A program made the position numbers and the translations under genes. Positions 53,274-62,547 of a stretch of 64,000 bases of DNA are shown one piece after another. The stretch is from an uncultured Bacteroidota bacterium (GTDB lineage: Bacteria; Bacteroidota; Bacteroidia; Chitinophagales; Chitinophagaceae). The notes beneath the pieces are model-generated. The model was not told where the DNA came from, searched no databases, and saw nothing but the letters and a program-made list of their open reading frames with translations. Numbering within the stretch: the stretch's first letter is position 1; each line of letters starts with the position of its first letter. The stretch covers positions 248,001 through 312,000 of the forward strand of contig CAIJXT010000024.1 in NCBI GenBank assembly GCA_903824665.1, given 5' to 3'.

Positions 53274-54278
53274 TTATTGAAGGTTGCAAAGAAACTGCAT
53301 GGTATCAATACCATCGGCATAATCGCTGAGAGCCGGCTTCTGGGCACTGCCGAAGGGCATGAATCCGCGGCCAACTATGGCCTGTATATCTTCACTTGCT
53401 GTCAGTTCGCTGATCAGCGCATCGCGATCACTATAGTACCGGTAGTGCAAAACACTCACAGCAGAAAATGGCATATTGTTCTCGACCATAAGCAATGATT
53501 CGTTGCTCATGTAGGGAACCCTGTTGAGGAGGTAAATGGCGAGGTGATAATCATAGTTGTTCTTGTACTTATTCAGATCTGCATAGTGATTGTAAGACCT
53601 GAACGTCTGTAATAGCCTGACGAAATCATAGCCTTCAGGTACGCACAATTGTGTCACATTCCTGCAACCCAGTCCATAAAAAAGATGCACGTCATGGGCA
53701 AGTGCGTCTAACTGTTCATCACTTTCGTTGCCATCCAACACTGCTACAGAGGTTCTGTTCCGGCGAATGATATTGGGGTACTTGCCAAAATACTGCTCAA
53801 AGTAACGTGCGGTATTATTGCTACCAGTTGCAATGTATGCATCGCAATTGTTCAACCTTTCGGCAACTGTGATATGGGATGTACTTTCTGGATCGATTTC
53901 AGCGAGCCTGGCAAGTAACTGTTTCAGGAGTACATCATCTTTTGACGACAACTTGAGAAACAGGTTGTGCGCCGCAATGTAGCCACAAAGAAAATCATGA
54001 AAACCTACGAGCGGAATATTACCCGCCATAACGATACCGATGTTTCTGGCCACCGTGGGCAGCTTATAAGCAGCGGCCCATGATTGCAATTTGTCCTGTT
54101 GCAGGTATTCAGATACAATGTTCCTGACTGCACTATCTACATGGGCATCTGTAAACCATGCATTTGCTCCTGTGGCTCTGTCCTTTGCCTGTAGCCATTC
54201 AGGGTCGGAAGACTGCATGTATTTTCCCAGTTCTACCAGGTTTTCAATTCGTTGTTGTAAACGGTCTATATCTGCCAT
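53274..54278 (-). CDS. LuxC-family acyl-CoA reductase
   Basis: 334 residues. An aldehyde-dehydrogenase-like fold of the LuxC family: NIGIVMAGNIPLVGFHDFLCGYIAAHN near 95, LKLSSKDDVLLKQLL, ATGSNNTARYFEQYFGKYPNIIRRNRTSVAVLDG, and the candidate catalytic cysteine in FYGLGCRNVTQLCVP near 210. LuxC proteins reduce fatty acyl-CoA or acyl thioesters to aldehydes. No luciferase genes exist here; this is the stand-alone Bacteroidota form whose physiological substrate is not established. It is divergent (98 bp) from a ferredoxin gene. Confidence 0.9.
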   Translation of the reverse strand: MADIDRLQQRIENLVELGKYMQSSDPEWLQAKDRATGANAWFTDAHVDSAVRNIVSEYLQQDKLQSWAAAYKLPTVARNIGIVMAGNIPLVGFHDFLCGYIAAHNLFLKLSSKDDVLLKQLLARLAEIDPESTSHITVAERLNNCDAYIATGSNNTARYFEQYFGKYPNIIRRNRTSVAVLDGNESDEQLDALAHDVHLFYGLGCRNVTQLCVPEGYDFVRLLQTFRSYNHYADLNKYKNNYDYHLAIYLLNRVPYMSNESLLMVENNMPFSAVSVLHYRYYSDRDALISELTASEDIQAIVGRGFMPFGSAQKPALSDYADGIDTMQFLCNLQ

Positions 54279-54335
54279 AATTAATTATTCTCGTTTTACC
54301 CGACAATATTCATTCGGGTATTTCGCACGAAGTTG

Positions 54336-54343
54336 TAACTTTG
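54336..54343 (+). promoter_or_regulatory. -7 element TAACTTTG for the ferredoxin gene
   Basis: Exact TAnnTTTG, 33 bp upstream of ATG 54377 and inside the divergent region; fixes the ferredoxin start. Confidence 0.55.
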
Positions 54344-54376
54344 CCGCGACAAAATCTAAATAAACCGAGACTTATT

Positions 54377-54724
54377 ATGGCCATAAAGATAACCGATGAA
54401 TGTATAAATTGTGGAGCATGTGAACCAGAATGCCCTAACAATGCCATCTATGAAGGTGGTGTAGAATGGGCGATTTCGGATGGCACTTCTGTGAAGGGTG
54501 CCTATACGCTGATGGATGGATCGAGCACAGATGCGGCTACTACCCACCAGCCAGTATCTGTAGACACGTATTATATTACAGCGAACAAATGCACAGAGTG
54601 TCAGGGCTTTCATGACGAACCGCAATGCGCTGCTGTATGCCCGGTAGACTGCTGTGTACCTGATGAGTTGTACAGAGAAACAATAGAGGAGCTGCTAGCT
54701 AAAAAGGAGAAATTGCACTTATAA
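54377..54724 (+). CDS. 4Fe-4S dicluster ferredoxin
   Basis: 115 residues from ATG 54377 ([20 protein letters not shown]). Cluster 1 ligands are [11 protein letters not shown] at ~8-18. Cluster 2 is [17 protein letters not shown] (CxxC-x8-CxxxC) near 76-92, the Allochromatium-type spacing, with a ~40-residue insertion between the clusters. A low-potential electron carrier. The divergent neighbour is an acyl-CoA reductase, which uses NAD(P)H in known cases, so the pairing may be regulatory or positional. Confidence 0.93.
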   Translation: MAIKITDECINCGACEPECPNNAIYEGGVEWAISDGTSVKGAYTLMDGSSTDAATTHQPVSVDTYYITANKCTECQGFHDEPQCAAVCPVDCCVPDELYRETIEELLAKKEKLHL

Positions 54725-54788
54725 GCAATACCGGCACCGCATTGTGTGCCCGAAAACTACAACAAACATTAAGTTGTCAAAAAATCAG

Positions 54789-54823
54789 ACCGGTATCCAA
54801 TGCTAATCGCAATGGATACCGGT
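54789..54823. terminator. Bidirectional terminator between ferredoxin and DUF6438 genes
   Basis: 15-nt arms ACCGGTATCCAATGC / GCAATGGATACCGGT (one mismatch), loop TAATC. T-runs follow on the plus strand (TTTT) and the minus strand (ATTTTTT). Confidence 0.8.
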
Positions 54824-54829
54824 TTTGTA

Positions 54830-55324
54830 TTAGTCCAGTTTAGGCATTCCTGTTTTCTTCCAGGTGTTGTCGGTTTTCTTGCCAAGCTCATCAATTTTAT
54901 TGGCAATTTCGGTAAGGAACTCAGGCCCCCAGGCAGCACTGTAGATCGTTTTCTTAGTCTTCTTGTACGTGATAAAAATATTGAGTCCGGGTAAGTCGGG
55001 GATTCTATTCTCGTACATTTCCCTGCAGGTATCTACACGATACTTCACAAACATATCAATCACTTCCTGCGCCCTGGCCTTAGTGATATTCTTTTTAAAG
55101 ATGCCGGTATCTTCATTGAATCTGTTAGCAGTAAAAGTGGCAGTACCGTCTTTGTTGATGTCGATAACATAGTCGGGGCAACGTCCGTAACAAACCGTTC
55201 TGTGAATACCCACAGACACAATTGCATTGGTTACTTTTTGCTTTTTTCTGTTCTTTTTTGCCGGATGTGCAATAGCATTTGCAGCTACCAAAAACAACAA
55301 AATAACCAAAGTGAGTTTCTTCAT
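54830..55324 (-). CDS. Exported DUF6438 protein
   Basis: 164 residues with signal peptide (LTLVILLFLVAANAIA). After a basic linker (KKNRKKQK), the DUF6438 core follows: HRTVCYGRCPDYVIDI near 42 (paired cysteines CYGRC), TFTANRFNEDTGIFKKNIT, and YKKTKKTIYSAAWGPEFL. Function unknown. Own promoter 19 bp upstream. Confidence 0.82.
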   Translation of the reverse strand: MKKLTLVILLFLVAANAIAHPAKKNRKKQKVTNAIVSVGIHRTVCYGRCPDYVIDINKDGTATFTANRFNEDTGIFKKNITKARAQEVIDMFVKYRVDTCREMYENRIPDLPGLNIFITYKKTKKTIYSAAWGPEFLTEIANKIDELGKKTDNTWKKTGMPKLD

Positions 55325-55343
55325 TTTCTTTAATTTACAGGCT

Positions 55344-55351
55344 CAAAGATA
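55344..55351 (-). promoter_or_regulatory. -7 element TATCTTTG for the DUF6438 gene
   Basis: Exact TAnnTTTG on the minus strand, 19 bp upstream of ATG 55324. Confidence 0.55.
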
Positions 55352-55443
55352 ATCGTATAAGTACAATCCGAAAAGCCAAATAAACAAAAAGGACCACGAA
55401 TTGACATTTAACTTTATTTCCTGTCGTTTTTTACCTGAACACT

Positions 55444-56556
55444 ATGCTACCGCTTACTGACCATGAAGAACTCTATTATCGCCTGGCGCTGACATTTGTA
55501 CCCGGAATAGGTGCGCGCATGGGCAGAGCATTGCTGGAACGATATGGCAGTGCCGCCGCAATATTCAAAACTCCGCTGAAGGACCTAAAAAATGCAGAAG
55601 GTATAGGCGAAATAAGAGTGAAGGGGTTTAAGGATCCTGTGGTATTGCAGCGGGCAGAGCAGGAAACTGAATATGTGGTAAAGAACGACGTCAAAGTACT
55701 GAGCATAACAGATCAGTACCCCAAACGCCTGAGTAACTGTGCCGACGCGCCGATTGTGCTTTTCTACAATGGCAATGCAGACCTGGAAGCAGCCAAAGTA
55801 GTAGCCGTGGTGGGCACGAGAAAAAATACAGACTACGGACAAAAGCTATGCGAAGAACTGATAGAAGGGTTGCAGGGTCTGGAAGGGTTGCTGGTAGTAA
55901 GCGGACTGGCCCTGGGCATTGATGCCATAGCACACAAAAAATGTGTGCAGGCAGGCATCCCCACTGTAGGTGTGTTGGGTCATGGCCTTGACCGGATATA
56001 CCCGCATACCCACAAATCACTTGCAGCACAGATGGTGGATCATGGTGGTATACTGGCTGAATTTCCATCGGAAACACTCCCTGACAGAAATAATTTCCCG
56101 ATGCGCAACAGGATAGTAGCCGGCATGAGCGATGTGACCGTAGTAGTAGAGAGCCACACTACAGGTGGCGCACTTATAACCGCCTCGATGGCGGCAGGCT
56201 ATAACAGGGAGGTGGCGGCATTTCCGGGCAGAGTGAACGACAGCCGTAGTGCAGGATGCAACGAACTGATACGTACTAATGGCGCAGCTATGATCACAAA
56301 AGCAAGCGACCTGATAGAAATGATGAACTGGGATAAGGACAAAAAACCAAGAGCTGTACAGCAGCAACTTTTCCTGAACCTGTCAGTTGACGAACAAAAA
56401 ATAGTAGACCTGCTCCAAACCAAGGATAATGTGCATGCAGATGAGCTATACCACCACTCTGGCCTACCGAATTCTATGCTGGCTGCGACATTGCTGCAAT
56501 TAGAAATGCAGGGTGTCATTAAGTCGCTGCCCGGGAAATACTACCGTATCTACTGA
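55444..56556 (+). CDS. dprA: DNA-processing protein DprA
   Basis: 370 residues. It loads RecA on incoming single-stranded DNA in natural transformation. An N-terminal helix-hairpin-helix-like region (TFVPGIGARMGRALLERYGS) leads to a Rossmann fold at ~100-290 with VAVVGTRKNTDYG, VSGLALGIDAIAHKKCV, GVLGHGLDRIYP, RNRIVAGMSDVTVVVESHTTGGALITA and AFPGRVNDSRSAGCNELIR. A C-terminal winged-helix domain (~305-370) completes the long form. No com genes are adjacent. Confidence 0.96.
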   Translation: MLPLTDHEELYYRLALTFVPGIGARMGRALLERYGSAAAIFKTPLKDLKNAEGIGEIRVKGFKDPVVLQRAEQETEYVVKNDVKVLSITDQYPKRLSNCADAPIVLFYNGNADLEAAKVVAVVGTRKNTDYGQKLCEELIEGLQGLEGLLVVSGLALGIDAIAHKKCVQAGIPTVGVLGHGLDRIYPHTHKSLAAQMVDHGGILAEFPSETLPDRNNFPMRNRIVAGMSDVTVVVESHTTGGALITASMAAGYNREVAAFPGRVNDSRSAGCNELIRTNGAAMITKASDLIEMMNWDKDKKPRAVQQQLFLNLSVDEQKIVDLLQTKDNVHADELYHHSGLPNSMLAATLLQLEMQGVIKSLPGKYYRIY

Positions 56557-56615
56557 TGAGGATGTACACATTTGAATTAATAAACCGAAACTTACAACAA
56601 CGATGGGGCCTACGA

Positions 56616-56957
56616 TCAGCCCGGTATCGTAAAGTAAAGGGCCGTACCATCTGGATCTGAAAAATGCAGAAACATACCTCCCTTCTCGCTCGTTGTTACT
56701 GAGGGAATCCCGAATTTTTCGAGCAATCCTTTTACGGCGCCGAAATCATCGGTGGTAAATCCCAGGGCTACACTCCCTGATCCTTTGACCTGCGTGTTGC
56801 CAGCAGCAGTCTGCAGCCCAACAGATATTCCCGCCGCAGACATTTCTGTATAACTATGCCCCCAACGGCTGGCAATTACAAATCCTATGGATTGGTAGAA
56901 GGAAATAGAATCGTCCATGTCCTTAACCAGAATCGTAATATTTGCGTCTTTTATCAT
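56616..56957 (-). CDS. VOC superfamily (glyoxalase/bleomycin resistance-like) protein
   Basis: 113 residues, one VOC module: NITILVKDMDDSISFYQSIGF, then MFLHFSDPDGTALYFTIPG near the end. Metal-ligand positions of glyoxalase I are not clearly conserved, so it may bind rather than transform its ligand. The substrate cannot be assigned from sequence. Confidence 0.82.
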   Translation of the reverse strand: MIKDANITILVKDMDDSISFYQSIGFVIASRWGHSYTEMSAAGISVGLQTAAGNTQVKGSGSVALGFTTDDFGAVKGLLEKFGIPSVTTSEKGGMFLHFSDPDGTALYFTIPG

Positions 56958-56998
56958 TACAACAAAATTTGCTCCACTACACTTTGATCGGGTTGTTA

Positions 56999-58249
56999 TT
57001 ACCGGCTGTTAACATGTGCTTCCAAATCCTTTGGCTTGCCGGCACCGAAGAAGAGGAGTGATGTAAACACCGCATAAAAGATTACACCCTGCTGCCTGGC
57101 CAGCAGCGTTTCGGTAAAAAACGTAAGCGACAAAATGATCAGCAGGTACAAATATATAGCATTCCGGTATTTTATAGCTTTTGCAAACTGAAACACCAAT
57201 GCTGCAACCAACAGCAAAAAACCAACAAGACCGAATGAAATCCATTCGGCGAAATACTGATTGTGCGGATCGAAATACCCTACCCAATAACCGCGATAAA
57301 TGGAGTGAAAAAAATAGCGCTCATTTAGCGATTGCAGCAATCTGCCAGGCCCTATGCCTGTAAGCCAATAGTGGCTGAGCAACTGCGTATCTGTAGCCCA
57401 AATGAGCTTGCGCACACTGACTGAGTTTTGGGTGATGTCGGCCTGATCACTTGTACCGAACAACCCTAAAAGTTCGGCTGCGCGCTGCCTGAAAAAAGGA
57501 ATGAGAAAATACGCTCCGGTAAGCAGCGCCGCAAATGAAACAAAAACCCATCTAAGCTGATAAAGTGAATTTCTAAACCGGTACAAACTATGCAAACCTA
57601 TTAGTGCAATAGCTATGAGGGGTGTCTTGGCAAACAGAGCCAGCAGAAATAGCAGCATGACATAAATCACAGCATTTTTCAGGATTTTTCCGCGCTTGGT
57701 TTCGGGGTGGGTTGTAAGGAGGACAATGCATACTGAAAAGCACAGATAGATGCTCATGTATGTAGGGTGTATGCCGGTAAACCGCTCAAAAATCATCCGA
57801 TAGTGTACATGTGATAAAGCGTTTGCGCCTTTTTCGACGATAAGGTGATGATATAAAAAATCAAGATTGCCCAACACCGCGACAATGATACAAGCGCATA
57901 CAAAGTAAACGAAATGCCCTATGATGAGCTGCCGGAAAACAGGCGCCATGATGGCAAATACCAATGGGAGGAGAAAAAACGACGATTTCCGCTCTACCAA
58001 CCTGAGCACCTGACCCCTGTGCTGCTGGGCAGATAGCGGCACAGCAAACAAATAAAGCAAAAAGCCAGCACCAAGCAGCACTGCCCACCAGTAGTTGCGC
58101 GGGGGCGTATAGTATCCTGCAGCCAATGTACGGACAACAAAATAAACGCAAGTCCCAATTGCGGCATATACCTGCAGATGTACCGGCAGAAAAAAGCACA
58201 TCAAAAGTAGCTTAGCAGCAAATATGTCGGATTTCTGTATTGTGGGCAT
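56999..58249 (-). CDS. O-antigen ligase/polymerase-like membrane protein
   Basis: 416 residues and about ten to twelve membrane helices. The large periplasmic loop after mid-protein with TDTQLLSHYWLTGIGPGRL and YFDPHNQYFAEWISFGLVG carries the Wzy_C (WaaL-type) hallmark 'HNxYLExxxxxG' pattern as HNQYFAEWISFG. It should transfer or polymerise O-polysaccharide on the outer leaflet of the inner membrane. No glycosyltransferase cluster surrounds it. 41 bp downstream of the VOC gene's start region in the same direction. Confidence 0.85.
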   Translation of the reverse strand: MPTIQKSDIFAAKLLLMCFFLPVHLQVYAAIGTCVYFVVRTLAAGYYTPPRNYWWAVLLGAGFLLYLFAVPLSAQQHRGQVLRLVERKSSFFLLPLVFAIMAPVFRQLIIGHFVYFVCACIIVAVLGNLDFLYHHLIVEKGANALSHVHYRMIFERFTGIHPTYMSIYLCFSVCIVLLTTHPETKRGKILKNAVIYVMLLFLLALFAKTPLIAIALIGLHSLYRFRNSLYQLRWVFVSFAALLTGAYFLIPFFRQRAAELLGLFGTSDQADITQNSVSVRKLIWATDTQLLSHYWLTGIGPGRLLQSLNERYFFHSIYRGYWVGYFDPHNQYFAEWISFGLVGFLLLVAALVFQFAKAIKYRNAIYLYLLIILSLTFFTETLLARQQGVIFYAVFTSLLFFGAGKPKDLEAHVNSR

Positions 58250-58371
58250 GTCCGGTATACGGTGCTAAAATATGAATTGTGTTGCTGCCGTAAAGTAAGG
58301 TAAAAAAGGCGATTGTTACGAACGGTATGTAAGCGAATTTACTGTGACGAGGGTGAAACCGGCGACGGTCA

Positions 58372-61300
58372 TCAGAAATCTGTGCCGAGCGCAAGGTAAA
58401 CGATAGGCTTGGTGCCCCCTTCTATATTCCACGCTGCATCGAGCCTTACAAAATAGCCAAACAAGGAAGTACGAATGCCTCCACCGTATCCCAACGCAAA
58501 CCCTTCGTAACTGGTGAAGGAAAGGAATACGTTGTTCAACCCCTGTGCAGTGCCAAAGGTGGGGAAAGTAGAAGTAGTCTGCATTGCATTGGCATCAGGC
58601 AAAAATCCTTTCCAGGCAGTGCCCGCGTCGGCAAAGGCAACGAGTTGCATGTTCTTAAGGATAGCAGATTGTATGGGGCGCTTGACGAAAGTGGTTACGG
58701 CCGGCAACCTGAACTCTGTACTGAATACTGCATAGTTGTTTCCTGTTCGCGCATATTGTTTATAGCCACGGAGCGATGTGGCCAGGGACTGAAAGCCGTA
58801 AGCGTCGCCAGGAGATTGGCTGGCCGATGTGCTGCGTTGCGGAGCAAGCCAGTTGTCAACACCACCCATAAGGTATTGGACCATTTGAGTGCCGTCTGAG
58901 TGAGCGTATGCAAGCCGGTTGGCAACAATGAAATTCTTATAAATCTTCTGGTAATTGCGAACATCGATTCCGATGTTGTAACAGCTCTTGTTGCCCTGAT
59001 TCAGCCCATAGAAATACTCGGTATAGATCTTGTATCTCGTACCATTGAGAATGTTGATAGACGGGCTGATTGTGTTGTCGAAAACGTACTCAAACCTGCT
59101 GATGGAGGTGTATGATTCTTTATTGGGAAAGTCGAGTAGAAGACTGAGTGTATCGGTAACCTTCTGGATAAATTTGTCTTCTCTGACTGCAGTATGAAAA
59201 CGCACACTTTTGCGCCTGTCTATTGGTCTGCTAAAATCGGCCTGAACCATATTGGTAAGGGTCTTGAAAAGCTGAGGCTTTACAAAAAGCAGCACATTGT
59301 TCTGATCGACGTACCCAACATCTTTGTATTCCTTGTTTTGTCTGCGCAGAAACATCACGCCCCAATCTACTTTTCTGGTAAAATTCTGATATTGGAGGAA
59401 GTAGGTGGAATACGACACATTAATAGGCAGTTGAAACCCAACAGTGATTCTGTGGTTCTCCATCAGCTCATTTAGGCTGATGTTGGTGAGTGCACCAAGT
59501 GATGGATTTACGAATTGCCCGCCATTAGCTGCGATCGACTGGTATTGATTGAACAGAATACTGTTGTCCAGCTTGATAGACAGGAAATCGGGTTTGAAAC
59601 TGTAGCGGTAGGGAGATGGCTTCATTTTCAGATAAGCGCTATCGGTAATTACAGTAAGTACCGAGCTATCTGCTGTTGTGATACCGTTGTCTACCTCTAT
59701 TTCATCTTCTTCTATCACCGGTTTTGTACGGGTGCGCCTTGGCTGATCTTCATTGTCGGTAAACTCTGATTGGAATACATTGCCACCCTTTATTTCAGGC
59801 CGGGACACTGGGTCGTCTGCACGGTCGGGAACGGCACGTGGTGCCGCCACCACCCCACCAGCCTTAACAGGGTCTATTACAATTGGTTCGGGCCGCTCAT
59901 AGGAGAGTATTGTAGGTGTGAGGTTCTTACCTGCCACCCCATCGCCGGGCAGCTTCAGGTCGTGAAAGTAGACCATGTACTTATCTTTTTGCTGCACCAC
60001 GTCGGCCACGTCGCCGGTACCGGGACAAAACTGATGTGCCAGTACACTGGTTGTATAATTTGTAACAGGCACCTGATATGCTGAGTCTGTATTTCCGGCC
60101 CCTCTGGCGAATAGCACGACAAATTTGTTGTTTATTCCATTGCTGTCGTGCAGGTAGGCGAAATTGTCTGCACCGTATTGTACCGGCTGTGATATCCGCC
60201 CCTTTTTCACATCACTACACTGCAACAACTCTGGCAACATCGTCTTTGTGTTGTAGAAAAACACATTCAGTGGTCCTGCAGGGAGCTCATTCACCCCTAC
60301 GGGCACATTCATGTTTGGTTTTGGACGGTTTGAAAGGAACAAGATACCAGTACGAGCGCCTCCGCTGACAAACTCAGGCGAGAGATCATCCCAGGCATCG
60401 TCTGTGATATTGGTCATTTTGGAGCCCCGTACGGTGAACTTATACAGGTCTGTCTGACTCTTCTTTATGGCAGAGAATACCATAAATTCATCATCCTCCA
60501 TAAATGCCATGGACAGCACCCTATCAAAGCGATTCTTCGGAATTGAATAATTCTCTATGCGGCCTCTTTTATTGTTGTAGAGTCTCAGCTTGGTCTCGCC
60601 CCCCCGGGTATAGAGAATAGCGAGCTTGTTGCCGGTTTTTGACCACGCCAGCATGGGGTAATTAGGATCAATCTGTTCTGTGAGGTCTTTCTGACCTCCT
60701 TCAAGCAAGGTTGTTACCGGCTGGCTGCCAGTTGTTTTCTGCGTGTACACAGTATACAATCCGTTCTTCCAGGCTACATAACTGATATCTGTGCCGTTTG
60801 GCGACATTTTCACATTACGTATCACACTGTTGTCCTTAGGCACCTTTAGTGCGATAATACCGCTGGTACTATCCGGCTTCTCCTGATTTTTTGCATCAGC
60901 CACATATACGTTTCTGTAAAAACGCATACAGGAATCGTATGCCACCGTGACCTTCATGTTGAGGTTTGACGGTTCTTTCATTGCTTTATTCAGACTGGTT
61001 TTTTGCTGCATACTGTACAGCAGATTCTTAACAGTATTGGTGCCATACTGGCTGGATACAAACTTCCAGAAAGCCTTGCCAGCAAGTTCGGGATGCTGGT
61101 CAGCCAACTCGTAAAAACCCGCCTTTGGACGTGCTTCAAGAATACCCTTCCACTCACTGTTGCTCTTCTCGTCCCAACCATCAACCAGGTAAGCAATGTA
61201 GCCGTCTGTGACCCATTGTGGCAGATTGAGTAACAGAGAGTTTTTTACCATTTTTTTCAATCCCTCTCCAAAAATCATTCTTTGCATGACCACCAATGCC

Positions 61301-61761
61301 ATGCCTGACCGGATCTGCCGGCGAAGGTCGGCATGCTCTCCTGTGAAGTATACAACGAGTTTATCATCCACAATTTTAAGTGAGCCTGCTCTGGTATTAC
61401 CAAGCGTAGGCGACTCCTCCTTGAGCCCAACATTGGACTGACGGTATTCGTCGTAGGAATTGTACAAGATGATATTGAACCGCTGTGGAAACTTACCACC
61501 CAGCTTTTTTTCAATAACAGAAATATTGTTTTCGGATTCTTCTGCCACATAACGACCTAGCTGGCGTCCGGCTTTGTCGTAATGGTACACCCTGAAATGG
61601 CGGGTGTCAAAAAACTTCCAGTCGAACTTCCGTTCCTGAATCCTGTTTTGTCCAAAGATTTCAATATTCGACTGTGCAACAGACTGACATGGTGCCAATG
61701 ACATCAGTATCGCTACCAGAGCCGGGAGGAGAAAGAATGCAAGCGATCTTTTCAGTGTCAT
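58372..61761 (-). CDS. Giant outer-membrane protein: peptidase-MA-like, beta-propeller and barrel
   Basis: 1129 residues from ATG 61761 (MTLKRSLAFFLLPALVAILMS signal); the frame starts nine codons earlier. Residues ~35-280 resemble Bacteroidota basic-secretory/peptidase-MA-like regions (FDWKFFDTRHFRVYHYDKAG, FNIILYNSYDEYRQ), but no HExxH zinc motif is visible, so activity is unlikely. Residues ~310-620 are PD40/TolB-like propeller strands (NVKMSPNGTDISYVAWKN, AWSKTGNKLAILYTRGG). A polar linker rich in Asp/Pro/Arg is at ~640-720, and ~750-1129 is an outer-membrane barrel of the surface-antigen type ending in a terminal Phe (LALGTDF). Annotated in relatives as TolB-like protein; the function is not established. 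Confidence 0.8.
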   Translation of the reverse strand: MTLKRSLAFFLLPALVAILMSLAPCQSVAQSNIEIFGQNRIQERKFDWKFFDTRHFRVYHYDKAGRQLGRYVAEESENNISVIEKKLGGKFPQRFNIILYNSYDEYRQSNVGLKEESPTLGNTRAGSLKIVDDKLVVYFTGEHADLRRQIRSGMALVVMQRMIFGEGLKKMVKNSLLLNLPQWVTDGYIAYLVDGWDEKSNSEWKGILEARPKAGFYELADQHPELAGKAFWKFVSSQYGTNTVKNLLYSMQQKTSLNKAMKEPSNLNMKVTVAYDSCMRFYRNVYVADAKNQEKPDSTSGIIALKVPKDNSVIRNVKMSPNGTDISYVAWKNGLYTVYTQKTTGSQPVTTLLEGGQKDLTEQIDPNYPMLAWSKTGNKLAILYTRGGETKLRLYNNKRGRIENYSIPKNRFDRVLSMAFMEDDEFMVFSAIKKSQTDLYKFTVRGSKMTNITDDAWDDLSPEFVSGGARTGILFLSNRPKPNMNVPVGVNELPAGPLNVFFYNTKTMLPELLQCSDVKKGRISQPVQYGADNFAYLHDSNGINNKFVVLFARGAGNTDSAYQVPVTNYTTSVLAHQFCPGTGDVADVVQQKDKYMVYFHDLKLPGDGVAGKNLTPTILSYERPEPIVIDPVKAGGVVAAPRAVPDRADDPVSRPEIKGGNVFQSEFTDNEDQPRRTRTKPVIEEDEIEVDNGITTADSSVLTVITDSAYLKMKPSPYRYSFKPDFLSIKLDNSILFNQYQSIAANGGQFVNPSLGALTNISLNELMENHRITVGFQLPINVSYSTYFLQYQNFTRKVDWGVMFLRRQNKEYKDVGYVDQNNVLLFVKPQLFKTLTNMVQADFSRPIDRRKSVRFHTAVREDKFIQKVTDTLSLLLDFPNKESYTSISRFEYVFDNTISPSINILNGTRYKIYTEYFYGLNQGNKSCYNIGIDVRNYQKIYKNFIVANRLAYAHSDGTQMVQYLMGGVDNWLAPQRSTSASQSPGDAYGFQSLATSLRGYKQYARTGNNYAVFSTEFRLPAVTTFVKRPIQSAILKNMQLVAFADAGTAWKGFLPDANAMQTTSTFPTFGTAQGLNNVFLSFTSYEGFALGYGGGIRTSLFGYFVRLDAAWNIEGGTKPIVYLALGTDF

Positions 61762-61851
61762 GTATCCGCTATTTTTCTGATAGGGCAATCGTAATCGAGT
61801 ACCGAACCAAACCTACCTACTGGAGTGCTTATCGGTCACGGTGCTTTTCGC

Positions 61852-61859
61852 TACATTTG
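61852..61859 (+). promoter_or_regulatory. -7 element TACATTTG for the MBL hydrolase gene
   Basis: Exact TAnnTTTG, 33 bp before ATG 61893; excludes the upstream in-frame starts from 61674. Confidence 0.55.
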
Positions 61860-61892
61860 CACTACAAATTACAGAAATTATACCATACGGCT

Positions 61893-62531
61893 ATGTTAAA
61901 TGTCCATTTTTTCACGTTCAATGCCTTCGAAGAAAACACATACATCATCAGCAATCACAAAAAAGAATGCTGGATTGTGGATCCCGGCATGTATGAAAAA
62001 CGTGAAATCGACGAATTTATTTCATTCATCGAAAAAGAACAATTGCAGCCGAAGTCTATAATAAACACTCATGCCCACCTCGACCATATTTTTGGCGTGA
62101 ATGCACTGAAAGAAAAGTACGGCATTGAGTTCGGTATCCATGAGGCAGAATTGCCTGTTTTGAAACGAGGCGCTGAAACCGCCGCAATGTTCGGCATTCG
62201 CTTCGGGAATGTGCCTGTAGCTGATTTTTATATTGCAGATGGTAAACCATTGCAACTCGGCGACGAATTTGTAGATGTTTCCTTCACACCGGGACACTCC
62301 CCGGGCAGTGTTTCCTTCTACTACCCGCAAGGTGGCTGGGTGATTGCAGGTGATGTACTGTTCAGTGGCAGCATAGGCCGTACAGATCTGCCAGGTGGCG
62401 ATTTTGATACGCTGATCAAGTCTATCAGGACACATCTATTAACGCTACCCGACAACACTACTGTTCTTTCAGGGCACGGACCAGCGACAACAATAAGTGA
62501 TGAAAAGAAATACAACCCTTTCCTGAAATAA
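61893..62531 (+). CDS. Metallo-beta-lactamase-fold hydrolase, glyoxalase II-like
   Basis: 212 residues from ATG 61893 (MLNVHFFTFNAFEENTYIIS). The frame reaches 61674, overlapping the opposite gene, and is discarded. Zinc ligands are THAHLDH (HxHxDH), then FTPGHSPGS and AGDVLFSGSIGRTDLPGGD, with LSGHGPATTISDEK near the end. This is the glyoxalase II-type arrangement, thus thioester hydrolysis such as S-lactoylglutathione-like substrates. Bacteroidota often lack glutathione, so the substrate is uncertain. Confidence 0.93.
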   Translation: MLNVHFFTFNAFEENTYIISNHKKECWIVDPGMYEKREIDEFISFIEKEQLQPKSIINTHAHLDHIFGVNALKEKYGIEFGIHEAELPVLKRGAETAAMFGIRFGNVPVADFYIADGKPLQLGDEFVDVSFTPGHSPGSVSFYYPQGGWVIAGDVLFSGSIGRTDLPGGDFDTLIKSIRTHLLTLPDNTTVLSGHGPATTISDEKKYNPFLK

Positions 62532-62547
62532 GCCGGGCTGCAAAAGA

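Noticed and set aside
61674-61892. Upstream extension of the MBL hydrolase frame
   Set aside because: It overlaps the opposite gene, and the promoter at 61852 lies inside it, so the start at 61893 is used.
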